Source of the DNA: Leisingera thetidis
Lineage (GTDB): Bacteria; Pseudomonadota; Alphaproteobacteria; Rhodobacterales; Rhodobacteraceae
Assembly (NCBI RefSeq): GCF_025857195.1
Contig: NZ_CP109787.1
Coordinates: 3,071,001-3,135,000, forward strand
DNA: 64,000 bases
Reading direction: 5' to 3'
The position numbers and the translations under genes are program-made. Under the pieces are notes generated by a model, which was given only the letters and a program-made list of their open reading frames with translations, was not told where the DNA came from and made no database searches. Of this stretch, positions 52,021 to 60,551 are shown in pieces (within the stretch, counting starts at the first letter, position 1; each line of letters opens with the position of its first letter).

Positions 52021-52980
52021 ATGAGCTGGAACCCGACCCACAATCCCGAATGCCCCGAATGCGGCGATGCGATCGACACTCTGATCATCGCGCGCGCCCG
52101 CGACCTCGGCGGGTTTGAAGTCCGCCGCGCACTGCCCTCGGTCAACCGCCAGATGGTCGGGCCCTTTATCTTCTTTGATCAGATGGGGCCGGCGGAATTT
52201 ATCACCGAGGGCGGCATCGACGTCCGCCCGCATCCCCACATCGGCCTGGGCACGGTGACCTACCTCTACCAGGGGGAGTTTGAGCATCGCGACAGCCTTG
52301 GCACCCACCAGATGATCTATCCCGGCGAGGTGAATTGGATGGTCGCGGGCAAGGGCGTCACCCACTCGGAGCGCACCAGCGAGGAAACCCGCGCGACGCG
52401 CCACAGCCTGTTCGGCATTCAGACCTGGATCGCGCTTCCTGAAGACAAAGAGGACATGGATCCCGGGTTCGAGCACCACAAGAAGGACGCCCTGCCCGAA
52501 ATCATTGATGGCGGCGCCAGAGCCAAGCTGATCCTCGGCAGAGCCTACGGCCAGCAAAGTCCGGTCACCATGCACACCGAAACCTTTTATCTGGATGTGA
52601 CGCTGGAGCCCGGCGCCCAGTTTCCCCTGCCCGACGACCACGAAGACCGCGGCATTTATGTAACTGAAGGCTCCATTGAGGTGGCCGGCCAGAGTTTTGA
52701 GGCTGGTCGCATGATGGTCTTCCGCCCGGGTGACTCCATCAGTGCCCGCGCGGGCACGCGCGGCGCCCGTCTGATGCTGCTGGGCGGAGCCACCATGAAT
52801 GAAGGCCGCTACATCTGGTGGAACTTTGTTTCCTCTTCAAAAGACAAGATCGAAGAGGCAAAAGAAGCGTGGAAGGCCGCTGACTGGAACAACGGCCCGT
52901 TCAGACTGCCACCGGGAGACGAAGAAGAGCACATTCCGATCACCGCTGAACTGGATCGCACCAGTCCGCGGGGCAAGTGA
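52021..52980 (+). CDS. Pirin-family protein
   Basis: 319-residue bicupin. The N-terminal cupin holds the pirin metal site RPHPHIGLGTVTYLYQGEFE with His in EHRDSLG and Glu in VTHSERTSEE. Some bacterial pirins have quercetinase (flavonol-2,4-dioxygenase) activity, others modulate enzymes or respond to redox. Thirty bases after the MFS gene, with AAAGGAACAAGCC before the ATG, it closes the quinone-stress cluster. Two cysteines in ECPECGDAID near the start are an unusual CxxC. Confidence 0.9.
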   Translation: MSWNPTHNPECPECGDAIDTLIIARARDLGGFEVRRALPSVNRQMVGPFIFFDQMGPAEFITEGGIDVRPHPHIGLGTVTYLYQGEFEHRDSLGTHQMIYPGEVNWMVAGKGVTHSERTSEETRATRHSLFGIQTWIALPEDKEDMDPGFEHHKKDALPEIIDGGARAKLILGRAYGQQSPVTMHTETFYLDVTLEPGAQFPLPDDHEDRGIYVTEGSIEVAGQSFEAGRMMVFRPGDSISARAGTRGARLMLLGGATMNEGRYIWWNFVSSSKDKIEEAKEAWKAADWNNGPFRLPPGDEEEHIPITAELDRTSPRGK

Positions 52981-53099
52981 CCGCCAAGGCCGGGCTCCGA
53001 TTGCGGGACGGCCCGGCCCGCGCTGCCGCCAGAAAATCAGCTTACAGCTTCGCAACGCAATCCGGACCCATCCAAACACCGAGTACGGCGGCAGAGGAC

Positions 53100-53225
53100 T
53101 TGGGCGCCACAACCGGACTGGGGCAGCATCGATCAACACAAAGGTATCAATCGCGGAGCCGGGAAGATGAAGACCGGCTCGTGGCGGACATGATTGAACT
53201 GGCCAGGCAATACGGCAGCTACCCC
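53100..53225 (+). pseudogene. IS3-family transposase OrfB N-terminal remnant
   Basis: The frame reads LGQHRSTQRYQSRSREDEDR, then LVADMIELARQYGSYP, which is the conserved start of IS3 OrfB proteins (LGQHRSTQR...EDE.L...I.ELA.QYGRYGYRRI). After that similarity is lost. No partner orfA or inverted repeat was identified, so this is a decayed piece. Confidence 0.6.
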
Positions 53226-53368
53226 AGACCGTTTGCTCATCTTTGAAAATGGAGCTATCTGCGCGAAACGGACATGTGGTGGCGCCAAGGCCGCAGGTGC
53301 AGCGAACGGCAGCTGCGTCCGGCACAGCAAACCTTGGCTTTTCACGCAGCAATAGTCAGCAATCGGCC

Positions 53369-53593
53369 CTATTTCGGTCCGCTGTCTATCCCACCGAGCG
53401 TGATCCTCGACAGCCTCGCTGCATCTTCCGGTTCCCATTTCTGACGCAGGTCGCGGACATAATCCGCGTCACTCTTCAGCTTTTGCCGTTCCTTGGCGAG
53501 GCCCTGCGGAAACAAGCCTGCAAAGCGCAGCACAACCGGTGCCTCATCAAGAATTACGGGCTGGGCTTGGGTGAACTTGGGCTGTAGGGTCAT
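53369..53593 (-). CDS. Small hypothetical protein
   Basis: 74 residues starting MTLQPKFTQAQPVILDEAPV, with a charged helical C-terminal half (KERQKLKSDADYVRDLRQKW). Composition looks protein-like, but the ribosome site (GAGCAGCAAG) is weak and no family is recognised. It lies between an IS3 relic and the IS5/IS91 nest, so it could be a gene fragment. Confidence 0.35.
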   Translation of the reverse strand: MTLQPKFTQAQPVILDEAPVVLRFAGLFPQGLAKERQKLKSDADYVRDLRQKWEPEDAARLSRITLGGIDSGPK

Positions 53594-53686
53594 CTTGCTG
53601 CTCGGATCTGCTTCTCTGATCCGAGTCTCCGCGAAGACGAAGAAAATCCCGATAGACTTTTTTTGTTTTTGTGAGGCTTGTACTCA

Positions 53687-53690
53687 CTAG
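53687..53690. repeat. CTAG target-site copy, left of IS5 element
   Basis: CTAG immediately outside the left inverted repeat GTCGTGTTGACAAA. The same tetranucleotide flanks the right repeat at 57067-57070. Confidence 0.7.
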
Positions 53691-53760
53691 GTCGTGTTGA
53701 CAAAAGGGATTGAACGAACCCGCTGACGCGGGAGGGGTGTAGCTATTGGTGGGAATGGCC

Positions 53761-53804
53761 TCCTGATGGGAAGGTTTGGTTGCTGAGACCAACCTTTATC
53801 AGGA
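53761..53804 (+). promoter_or_regulatory. Long hairpin upstream of the IS91 recombinase gene
   Basis: Outer arms TCCTGAT / ATCAGGA and inner arms AAGGTTTGGT / ACCAACCTT (one bulged T) with a seven-base loop, ending ten bases before the start codon. The transcript could fold over the ribosome site (CAGGAGACC), suggesting translational damping or a recombinase binding site. Confidence 0.5.
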
Positions 53805-53813
53805 GACCATCCC

Positions 53814-54683
53814 ATGGCTGATGCCACATCAGCGGTAAGCCCGCTGCGCCGCCGTATGATCGACGACATGACGCTTCGCAACCTGTCGCCGGCCACGCAA
53901 CGATCCTATCTTCATGCCGTTGCAAAGTTCAGTCGGTATTTCGACTGTTCGCCGGATCGACTGGGGCTGGAGGATGTCCGCGCCTTTCAGGTCTACCTTG
54001 TATCGCAGGGTATTTCCTGGCCAGCTTTGAACCAGACGGTCTGTGCCTTGCGCTTCTTCTACGGCGTGACGCTGAACCGGGCAGAGATTCCCGAACGGAT
54101 CGCCTATGCGCGCACGCCACGCAAATTGCCAACGATCTTGAGTGCCGACGAGGTCGTGCGTTTTCTTGAGGCGGTGCCGTCGCTGAAGGCACGCGCGGCA
54201 CTGACAACGGCCTATGCCGCGGGCCTGCGTGCCTCCGAGGTAGTCAGTTTGAAGGTCACGGATATCGACAGCGATCGCATGCTGATCCAGGTCCGTCATG
54301 GCAAAGGCGCCAAGGACCGGACCGTCATGCTCTCGCCGCAGCTTCTCGGCATCTTGCGGACTTACTGGCGCCTGGCGCATCCGAATGACTGGCTGTTTCC
54401 CGGCCGTGGCGACAAACCGATTGATGTGCAGGTGCTGCATTCCGCCTGCCGGTCCGCGACCAAAGCAGCGGGACTGACCAAGAAGGTCAGCGTGCACACG
54501 CTGCGACACAGCTTCGCCACCCATATGCTGGAGAACGGTGTCGACATCCGGGTGATCCAGGTGCTGCTCGGACACGCGAACCTGTCGACCACTGCGCGCT
54601 ACACGCAGGTTGCCACAACGACGATCGCGAAGACGCAAAGCCCGTTTGATCGCCTGAGCCTGGAGGTGGTGCCACCCGGCTGA
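53814..54683 (+). CDS. IS91-associated tyrosine recombinase
   Basis: 289-residue phage integrase-family protein. The N-terminal SAM-like domain (MIDDMTLRNLSPATQRSYLH) is followed by a catalytic domain with Arg in AAGLRASEVVSLKVTDID, HTLRHSFATHMLENG, LLGHANLSTTARYTQV with the nucleophile Tyr in ARYTQV. Such XerD-like genes travel with IS91-family transposases in many proteobacteria; the role may be resolution of circular or dimeric intermediates. The next gene starts 10 bases downstream. Confidence 0.92.
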   Translation: MADATSAVSPLRRRMIDDMTLRNLSPATQRSYLHAVAKFSRYFDCSPDRLGLEDVRAFQVYLVSQGISWPALNQTVCALRFFYGVTLNRAEIPERIAYARTPRKLPTILSADEVVRFLEAVPSLKARAALTTAYAAGLRASEVVSLKVTDIDSDRMLIQVRHGKGAKDRTVMLSPQLLGILRTYWRLAHPNDWLFPGRGDKPIDVQVLHSACRSATKAAGLTKKVSVHTLRHSFATHMLENGVDIRVIQVLLGHANLSTTARYTQVATTTIAKTQSPFDRLSLEVVPPG

Positions 54684-54693
54684 GGCGCGCGCC

Positions 54694-55875
54694 ATGCGCC
54701 CGGCCGTGGAGGTGGCGGATATTTTCCGTCGCTATGGCGAGGCGTGGCGGCAGGCCCATGACGGACATCTGGGCCGTGTCGAACGCCGGGTAATGAGCGC
54801 GATCGAACTGTGCAGGACAGCTGCGCTTGGCGGCCATGTCGAGGGTTGCCGGACCTGCCGCACGGTGCGTGTCGCCTATAATTCCTGCCGCAACCGGCAC
54901 TGCCCCAAGTGCCAGGGGGCGGCGGCGCGTGACTGGCTGGAGGCCCGGGCAGGTGATTTGTTGCCGGTGCCCTATTTCCATGTGGTCTTCACGCTGCCCG
55001 AAGAGATTGCAGCCATTGCCTTCCAGAACAAAAAGCGTGTCTACGGTATTCTGTTCCGGGCGGCGGCCGAGACCCTGCGCATCATCGCTGCCGACCCCAG
55101 ACATCTCGGCGCCGGGATCGGTCTCATCGCGGTACTGCACAGCTGGGGCCAGACCCTCAACTACCATCCCCATCTCCATTGCATCGTACCGGGCGGGGGC
55201 CCATCGCCGGACGGCAGCCGCTGGGTTGCCTGCCGTCCCAATTTCTTTCTGCCGGTCCGGGTGTTGTCGCGCCTGTTCAGACGGCTGTTTCTGGAAGCAT
55301 TGCGCGCCGCCTTCGAGGTCGGGCAGTTGCAGTTCTTCGGCGAGATTGAAGAATTGGCCGACCCGCCAGCCTTTGCCCGGATGCTGACTTCGGTAAGCCG
55401 CCGCGACTGGGTCGTTTATGCCAAACCACCCTTTGGCGGACCAGGGCAGGTGCTGGCCTATCTCAGCCGCTATACGCATCGCGTTGCCATCGCCAACTCC
55501 CGCCTGATCAGCATGGAGGACGACAGGGTGACCTTCCGCTGGCGCGACTATCGTCGTGGCCGCAGACCCAGAAGGATGACCCTCGACGCCGGTGAGTTCA
55601 TCCGGCGTTTCCTCCTGCATACCCTGCCGGACGGCGTTCATCGCATCCGTCATTACGGCTTTCTCGCAAACGGACAGCGCGCTGCCCGTCTCACAACCTG
55701 CCGGGCGCTGCTGGCTGCCGGTACACCGGAGGCAGCCGACCGCGTTCGACCCGCAACAAGCCCCGAACCTGTTTCGCGTCCTTGCCCCTGCTGCGGCCGG
55801 CCGATGGTCACACTCGCCGTCTGGTATCATGGTCAGGCACCACCCACCGGACCGTTCTGGAATGACAGCTCATGA
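54694..55875 (+). CDS. IS91-family HUH transposase
   Basis: 393 residues. N-terminal zinc-binding cysteines occur in GCRTCRTVRVAYNSCRNRHC then PKCQG. The HUH motif is LNYHPHLHCIVPGGG, and the catalytic tyrosine is in VLAYLSRYTHRVAIAN. A C-terminal CPCCGRPM adds a further cysteine cluster. It nicks and rolls the element from oriIS into GAAC/CAAG-type targets, consistent with the GAAC at the junctions. Length and motifs look intact, so the copy may be active. Confidence 0.92.
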   Translation: MRPAVEVADIFRRYGEAWRQAHDGHLGRVERRVMSAIELCRTAALGGHVEGCRTCRTVRVAYNSCRNRHCPKCQGAAARDWLEARAGDLLPVPYFHVVFTLPEEIAAIAFQNKKRVYGILFRAAAETLRIIAADPRHLGAGIGLIAVLHSWGQTLNYHPHLHCIVPGGGPSPDGSRWVACRPNFFLPVRVLSRLFRRLFLEALRAAFEVGQLQFFGEIEELADPPAFARMLTSVSRRDWVVYAKPPFGGPGQVLAYLSRYTHRVAIANSRLISMEDDRVTFRWRDYRRGRRPRRMTLDAGEFIRRFLLHTLPDGVHRIRHYGFLANGQRAARLTTCRALLAAGTPEAADRVRPATSPEPVSRPCPCCGRPMVTLAVWYHGQAPPTGPFWNDSS

Positions 55876-56277
55876 GCACTCGGGGCAAACCACCGCCACG
55901 CGATCCGCAGCCGATCCGCACGAGGGCCGGCAAGATGGTATGCGGGCCAAGGCCCCGATTACGCCGGTCCTGGTCGCTCCGGGAGACCACCGGCCCGCAA
56001 ACCGGACCGGTTCAGCGGTCCCTCGCGACCAGCCATGGCGCCATCAGCCGACTGTTCGGCACCATTCATCCGCACGTACGCCCCCTTGGTTATAACGCCA
56101 GGCCAATGCCAGTGCCGCAATCCCCATAGCGCAAAACCGGCCCGAGAGTTTGTTCAATCCGGCTTCAATGAGGTCCGCCCGACACCTGTGCGGCGGCATC
56201 GGCGTTCTGCCCGCGGACCTCACAGAACCCTCCAGATTCACAGGCAGCGCTGAACGTGATTCAAGCTGGTATCTGCG

Positions 56278-56709
56278 ATGGAGGCCAGCTTGGCACGAGA
56301 CCTAATGACGAACGAAGAATGGGCGTTCTTTGAGCGTTTCATCCATTCTGCCCGCGCCCCGAATGGTCGCAAACCTACCAATCATCGCCTTGTTCTTGAC
56401 GGGATATTCTGGATTGCCCGGACCGGCGCGCCATGGCGCGATCTGCCGGAAGAGTTTGGCAAGTGGTCGAGCGTCTACCGCCAGTTCCGGCGCTGGACGC
56501 TGGCGGGGCTATGGGAGGAGATCATGGAGGCCCTGAACGAAAGCGGGGCCGTGCCAGACGCCCTGCAAATGATCGACAGCACCGTGATCCGGGCCCATCA
56601 TCAGGCAGCGGGTGCAAAAGGGGGACTCCGCGACAGGGTTTCGGCCGTTCTAGAGGTGGCTTCACGACCAAGATCCACCTCCTCGTCAACGCGCATGGTC
56701 TGCCCATGA
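56278..56709 (+). CDS. IS5-family transposase, OrfA part
   Basis: 143 residues, of which about the first 112 are family-like: MTNEEWAFFERFIHSARAPN, then GIFWIARTGAPWRDLPEEFG and the first catalytic Asp in MIDSTVIRAHHQAAG. At AAAAGGGGG (56616-56624) a one-base backward slip joins it to the following frame, giving AGAKRGTPRQ; the rest of this frame is out-of-phase reading. Confidence 0.9.
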   Translation: MEASLARDLMTNEEWAFFERFIHSARAPNGRKPTNHRLVLDGIFWIARTGAPWRDLPEEFGKWSSVYRQFRRWTLAGLWEEIMEALNESGAVPDALQMIDSTVIRAHHQAAGAKGGLRDRVSAVLEVASRPRSTSSSTRMVCP

Positions 56710-57065
56710 GAACCGAAATCACGCCAGGGCAAACGTCCGACTATCTGGGCTTTGACCTGGTCATGGCAAAAAACCTGCCCCAACCTAAGATATTGCTGGC
56801 CGACCGCGGCTATGACGCTGACGGCATTCGTAAGTCTATGAATGACCGTGGCGTTCGCCCCGTGATCCCCATGCGCCGGTCCCGCAAGAAACGCGTCGGT
56901 GTGGATCGTTCCTTGTACCGGCTTAGAAACCTGGTCGAACGATGCTTCAACAAGCTCAAGAACGCCCGCAGGGTCGCAACCCGCTACGACAAGACAGCCG
57001 AGAGTTTCCTTGGCTTCGTCGATATTACGTCTATCCGCCTATGGCTGCGCCATTTGTCAACATGA
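56616..57065 (+). CDS. IS5-family transposase, OrfB part (frameshift product)
   Basis: The catalytic C-terminal half is read after the slip at 56616-56624: GFGRSRGGFTTKIHLLVNAH, ILLADRGYDADGIRKSMND with the second Asp, and LRNLVERCFNKLKNARRVAT with the Glu. The frame is open upstream to 56433, but that part is antiphase to orfA. It ends one base before the right terminal repeat boundary. With orfA it forms the fused DDE transposase; both halves look intact. Confidence 0.88.
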   Translation, partial: KRGTPRQGFGRSRGGFTTKIHLLVNAHGLPMRTEITPGQTSDYLGFDLVMAKNLPQPKILLADRGYDADGIRKSMNDRGVRPVIPMRRSRKKRVGVDRSLYRLRNLVERCFNKLKNARRVATRYDKTAESFLGFVDITSIRLWLRHLST

Positions 57066-57066
57066 C

Positions 57067-57277
57067 CTAGGCGATCCAATAGGGCAAAAGTTGTCTATGC
57101 CCTAACAGGCCTTCTCTCTACCTCGCACTTAGCATCAGTGCTACTGATGGATTTACGATTGGTGGTCGAACTCTCCCACACACGGATCAGAGGTTGCTTC
57201 AGTTTATCGAACGAAGTCGATGTTCCTAGTGCTTTTGAGAAGTTCGAAATGTAAACAAAACATTGAACAGCAGAAAG
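57067..57277. other. CTAG copy and A+T-rich leader of the nuclease-like gene pair
   Basis: Begins with the right CTAG flank of the IS5 element (57067-57070). Base composition falls sharply from here. No gene is recognisable; the promoter of the following A+T-rich genes is expected in this stretch (for example near 57225-57262, which includes TGTAAACAAAAC). Confidence 0.4.
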
Positions 57278-58123
57278 ATGGAAATGACAGGACGCGAAGA
57301 ACAATTGCTAACCGTCAGCATTCAGGAAAATATCCATGCTGCCAGCAAGATAGAGGCCACACTCGGTCACCTAATTGAAACCTATGGAAGCAAGTTGTCA
57401 GATCGAAGATTTGATGATCATGACGAAGCTGAGCGAATACTCATTTGGTACATCAGGCGACTTTACCGTGACATAGGAATACTTGCGGAAAGGTTATCAT
57501 TGCCGCTTCTCGCAAAAGATATCAAACGAGAATTTAAAACAATAAGCCCGAATTCCATTGCTGAAATGTTCTTCGATCCTGACATCGGCAGCCCCTGCAG
57601 CACTTACCTCAACAATCTCCGCGATTACTTCTCATCGCTCTCGACGATCACTAAGGCCAGCTCAGTTAGCGGCCTTCAGGTTTTTGAAACAATTTTGGAA
57701 AACACGGCCATAATCATTAATGAATCCAATGTAGAACCAAACAATGAAGCCAACGTTCGCAACGCGATTCTCAGAGTGCTACGCTACGCTTTTCGAGACG
57801 TCCAGAGGGAGGTTTCCGCAGCTAAGCTTCTAAAGGTTTATAAACCTGACATTGGCATCACGTCCCTCATGGCTGCAGCGGAATACAAATTTGTGACTTC
57901 AGAGAGCGCTCTCAAGGCCAGTCTAGATGGAATCTACGCAGATATGAAGGGTTATGGGGGACACTATGACTGGCGAACATTCTACGCCGTAATTTATATG
58001 ACCGAGCCTTTTTCGCATCAGAAAGAGTGGGAAGCAGAGTTTAGGTATTCAAGATCTGACATTAATTGGAAACCCATCCTCATAAATGGACCAGGTAAAA
58101 GAATTAAGAAAGAGAAAATTTAA
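57278..58123 (+). CDS. Unrecognised protein with PD-(D/E)XK-like nuclease motif
   Basis: 281 residues from ATG 57278 (TTG 57263 would add five). I do not recognise the family. The N-terminal 180 residues are mainly helical. Asp191, Glu202 and Lys204 in KPDIGITSLMAAAEYKF form a D-x(10)-E-x-K pattern with the hydrophobic strand expected of PD-(D/E)XK nucleases, followed by a helix and a second strand (WRTFYAVIYMTEPF). The gene is much more A+T-rich than most of the window, implying acquisition from elsewhere. The next gene, 142 bases on, is of similar composition and also nuclease-like; together they may be a defence module. Confidence 0.75.
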   Translation: MEMTGREEQLLTVSIQENIHAASKIEATLGHLIETYGSKLSDRRFDDHDEAERILIWYIRRLYRDIGILAERLSLPLLAKDIKREFKTISPNSIAEMFFDPDIGSPCSTYLNNLRDYFSSLSTITKASSVSGLQVFETILENTAIIINESNVEPNNEANVRNAILRVLRYAFRDVQREVSAAKLLKVYKPDIGITSLMAAAEYKFVTSESALKASLDGIYADMKGYGGHYDWRTFYAVIYMTEPFSHQKEWEAEFRYSRSDINWKPILINGPGKRIKKEKI

Positions 58124-58265
58124 AAGGTCACGCGAAGCCACCCTTCGAGTCCGACGCAGCCAACGCGCCGACCTTGGAGTTTTGCGACATCATCGATAGT
58201 CATGGCAAAGGCTAGACAAGAATTAAAAAATCAGAATCCTAAATGGCACTGCCAAAGGAAGTGTG

Positions 58266-60155
58266 ATGACACCCCCCTCAATGATTTGCTTAGAGTACTA
58301 CCAACCCGCCTTTATACTTCTTCACAAGGAGTTTAGAGATGAAGTTGGAAGCAAGGCTATGCACGAAGCAAAGTATTTTCAAACCTCATTTTTGGCCGGA
58401 AATTTCCCGGCAGGATCAACAATAGACCCTGATCACGTGTGGGCAGTGGCAAATCGACTACTTGAAGAGATAGAAAGGGTGATGGGAGATATTATCTCGA
58501 ACCACTCAACGTTTTTTTGGCACCATCTTTACAGAAGAACAGGAACGACACTTCACAGACTTGAAGGGGAGAAAACAGACCCTGTCACAATAAGGTTGGT
58601 TCGGGAAATATTGGAAATAGCCTTCCAAAAACACGGCAAGCTGAACGAGACAGACGACATAGGCATAACAACTGAGGTTAATCCATCCGACATCCTGGGA
58701 GGCTGGATGATCAAGGGGTTTGCTTCAATTTCAAAACAAAATGACTTTGACTGGAAGTCAGTGTCGAACAAAATCATTGCCTCAAAACAATACGTCATCA
58801 CTAAATTCAGCGAAACTGACTTCATTAACTTATTCCGTTTACAGGCATATGCATATGAATACTGGCGCATCACTGCATTGATGCGAGCAGTCGGTAAAGG
58901 AGCAAGCATTGTCATCAAGGATGATAGAAACTGGTTGCGTAGCGATCCCAAAGACTTCGCTTGGCTGGTGAGCAACTTTGATAGGCGAAACGTAGAATTT
59001 CATGGCTGCCTCACGATCCGCGGGAACTGGGCAGCAGAACCTATGATCCATAACTCACACACGGATGACACGTTTCTTATTCCAATTGAAAATACTGAAC
59101 AGACCTTTTCTCATGAACTGAACATTACAACTAACTTTCTTCCTGCAAGCTTCTCAGCAGCAGGCTACCTAAAGGCTTGCAAACCGCTACAGGAGGCTGC
59201 TCAAAGAGAGTTCGGCTTTTCTCTCCACCATCTATTGGCAGTGATACACGGTCTCACAATTTTTGGGAAAGCGCCTACACGTGTTTTCACCGCTGGCAGC
59301 TTAGAGCAAGCTCGCATTCTAGGGGATGCATCAATGCTTAATTTAGTTCAGAGGGGATACACCACATTCACAGGAGACTTAGAAAGTCTTGGGGCGGAGG
59401 TTCATTTCCGTTTCAAGTGGGCGAAGATTGCCAATGCGCCCGACATGAGAACCACCCTCAAGGTGCTCGAATTTTTGTCTCTCACCGATGAAGACAAAAG
59501 TGAGATTTCTCTTTGGAGCCGTGGACCCGCTAAAATTATCATACCGACTCGCAACGGCTTTATCATTAACCTCCCAAGGATTCCTAATCTTTTATTCAAC
59601 CTTTCCGCAGAACATATGCAAGGTGACGAGAAAAGATGGAAATTGAAGGCTCACGAGCAAAATGAGCAGGGCAGTCACTTTGAAAGCGAGTTTAGAAGAG
59701 CTTTTAAGTTATCTGGCCTTCGCCCTATCCACCAACGCATTAAATACCAAGGAAAGCTGAAAGGTGAAATCGATGCTGCTGTCGATATTGACGGGGAACT
59801 TTATGTATTTGAGTGTTACGCTTCGCCAATGCGTTTTGATCTTGAGAGAGGGAAGCCTTCATCGATTCAGGCTCGCTGCTTTGGAAATCCAGAAGGAAGA
59901 GGTAAATACGGCCTTAATGACAAATTAAAGCAAGTAATGGATCTTTGCGAATTCTTAGAAAAGAACAAAATTGGAGACAATTACGATTTCTCCAAATTTG
60001 AAAAATTTGTACCAATTGTCGTGTCACCGTTTCAAGAGTGGATCTGGGAAAAAAGCGACAAACTTTGGTTGAATGAGACCACACCGAGAATATTGAGTGC
60101 GGACGAAGCCCTGGAATTTGTCCGCTCCTTGCAAGCTAGTAGCTCCAGTGTCTAG
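58266..60155 (+). CDS. Unrecognised large protein with degenerate C-terminal nuclease-like domain
   Basis: 629 residues; start ATG 58266 after AAAGGAAG. I do not recognise the family. The first 450 residues show no obvious motif or membrane segment. The C-terminal part looks like a PD-(D/E)XK fold: Glu473 in GSHFESEFRRAF, Asp503 in KGEIDAAVDIDGELYVFE and Glu516 in FECYAS, where the usual Lys of E-x-K is Tyr518, so activity may be lost or the lysine may come from elsewhere. The arrangement resembles NERD-like nuclease domains. It is A+T-rich like its upstream partner and ends about 270 bases from tRNA-fMet. Confidence 0.75.
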   Translation: MTPPSMICLEYYQPAFILLHKEFRDEVGSKAMHEAKYFQTSFLAGNFPAGSTIDPDHVWAVANRLLEEIERVMGDIISNHSTFFWHHLYRRTGTTLHRLEGEKTDPVTIRLVREILEIAFQKHGKLNETDDIGITTEVNPSDILGGWMIKGFASISKQNDFDWKSVSNKIIASKQYVITKFSETDFINLFRLQAYAYEYWRITALMRAVGKGASIVIKDDRNWLRSDPKDFAWLVSNFDRRNVEFHGCLTIRGNWAAEPMIHNSHTDDTFLIPIENTEQTFSHELNITTNFLPASFSAAGYLKACKPLQEAAQREFGFSLHHLLAVIHGLTIFGKAPTRVFTAGSLEQARILGDASMLNLVQRGYTTFTGDLESLGAEVHFRFKWAKIANAPDMRTTLKVLEFLSLTDEDKSEISLWSRGPAKIIIPTRNGFIINLPRIPNLLFNLSAEHMQGDEKRWKLKAHEQNEQGSHFESEFRRAFKLSGLRPIHQRIKYQGKLKGEIDAAVDIDGELYVFECYASPMRFDLERGKPSSIQARCFGNPEGRGKYGLNDKLKQVMDLCEFLEKNKIGDNYDFSKFEKFVPIVVSPFQEWIWEKSDKLWLNETTPRILSADEALEFVRSLQASSSSV

Positions 60156-60379
60156 CTATCTTCATCGGGCTTAGTAGATGCGCAATTTTCCTCGGAGAAC
60201 GCAGCGTGGACCTTGAGAACGGAGAGGGTAAATCCGTTATGTGCCTGAACACTCCTTCTCACCAACATTTTCCCTTCAGCTCTTGCCTACATAGAATTCC
60301 AGATGTTGCAGAATTACAAGGGCACCATTCATCATCGCCTGCTTCCACAGTGCTTCCAGCGCCGCAGGTGTAAACACGG
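60156..60379. other. Non-coding stretch between the nuclease-like genes and the rRNA operon terminator
   Basis: No gene is recognisable. It lies directly downstream of tRNA-fMet, a common integration position. I looked for a copy of the tRNA 3' end (TTCAAATCCTGCTCCCGC) as an attachment repeat and found none within the window. Confidence 0.4.
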
Positions 60380-60400
60380 AAAACCCCGCTGTTGCGGGGC
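60380..60400 (-). terminator. rRNA operon terminator
   Basis: On the minus strand GCCCCGC-AACA-GCGGGGTTTT: a six to seven base-pair G/C stem with a T run, 29 bases beyond the tRNA-fMet CCA. It ends the 16S-23S-5S-tRNA transcript. Confidence 0.8.
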
Positions 60401-60428
60401 GTAATGCGTTGTTTTGGCTGTATGTTTT

Positions 60429-60505
<77 letters not shown>

Positions 60506-60551
60506 TCAGGTGTATTTCGCATCGTTTTTGAGAGATATTTGGATTTTACTA

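Larger units (their letters stand above)
53716..56255 (+). mobile_element. IS91-type rolling-circle element carrying a tyrosine recombinase
   Basis: Boundaries inferred from GAAC tetranucleotides, the target recognised by IS91 elements: GAAC at 53712-53715 precedes the element and GAAC at 56252-56255 ends it. A small hairpin CCCGC-TGAC-GCGGG (53719-53732) directly at the left end is terIS/oriIS-like. It contains two genes, a XerD-like recombinase and an HUH transposase. Stretch 55876-56255 is non-coding tail. Confidence 0.75.
53691..57066 (+). mobile_element. IS5-family (IS427-like) element interrupted by an IS91-type element
   Basis: The left end GTCGTGTTGACAAA (53691-53704) is complementary, 13 of 14 bases, to the right end TTTGTCAACATGAC (57053-57066), and CTAG stands directly outside both ends. 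The IS5 transposase frames are at 56278-57065. Between the left end and the transposase lie about 2.5 kb of IS91-type sequence, so IS91 entered after IS5. Without the insert the IS5 element would be about 0.83 kb, normal for this group. Confidence 0.85.

Noticed and set aside
58202..58336. 44-codon frame (MAKARQELKNQNPKWHCQRK start) between the two nuclease-like genes
   Set aside because: Overlaps the start of the larger gene, has no ribosome site and is too short to judge; it might be real as a small third component, but the evidence is insufficient.
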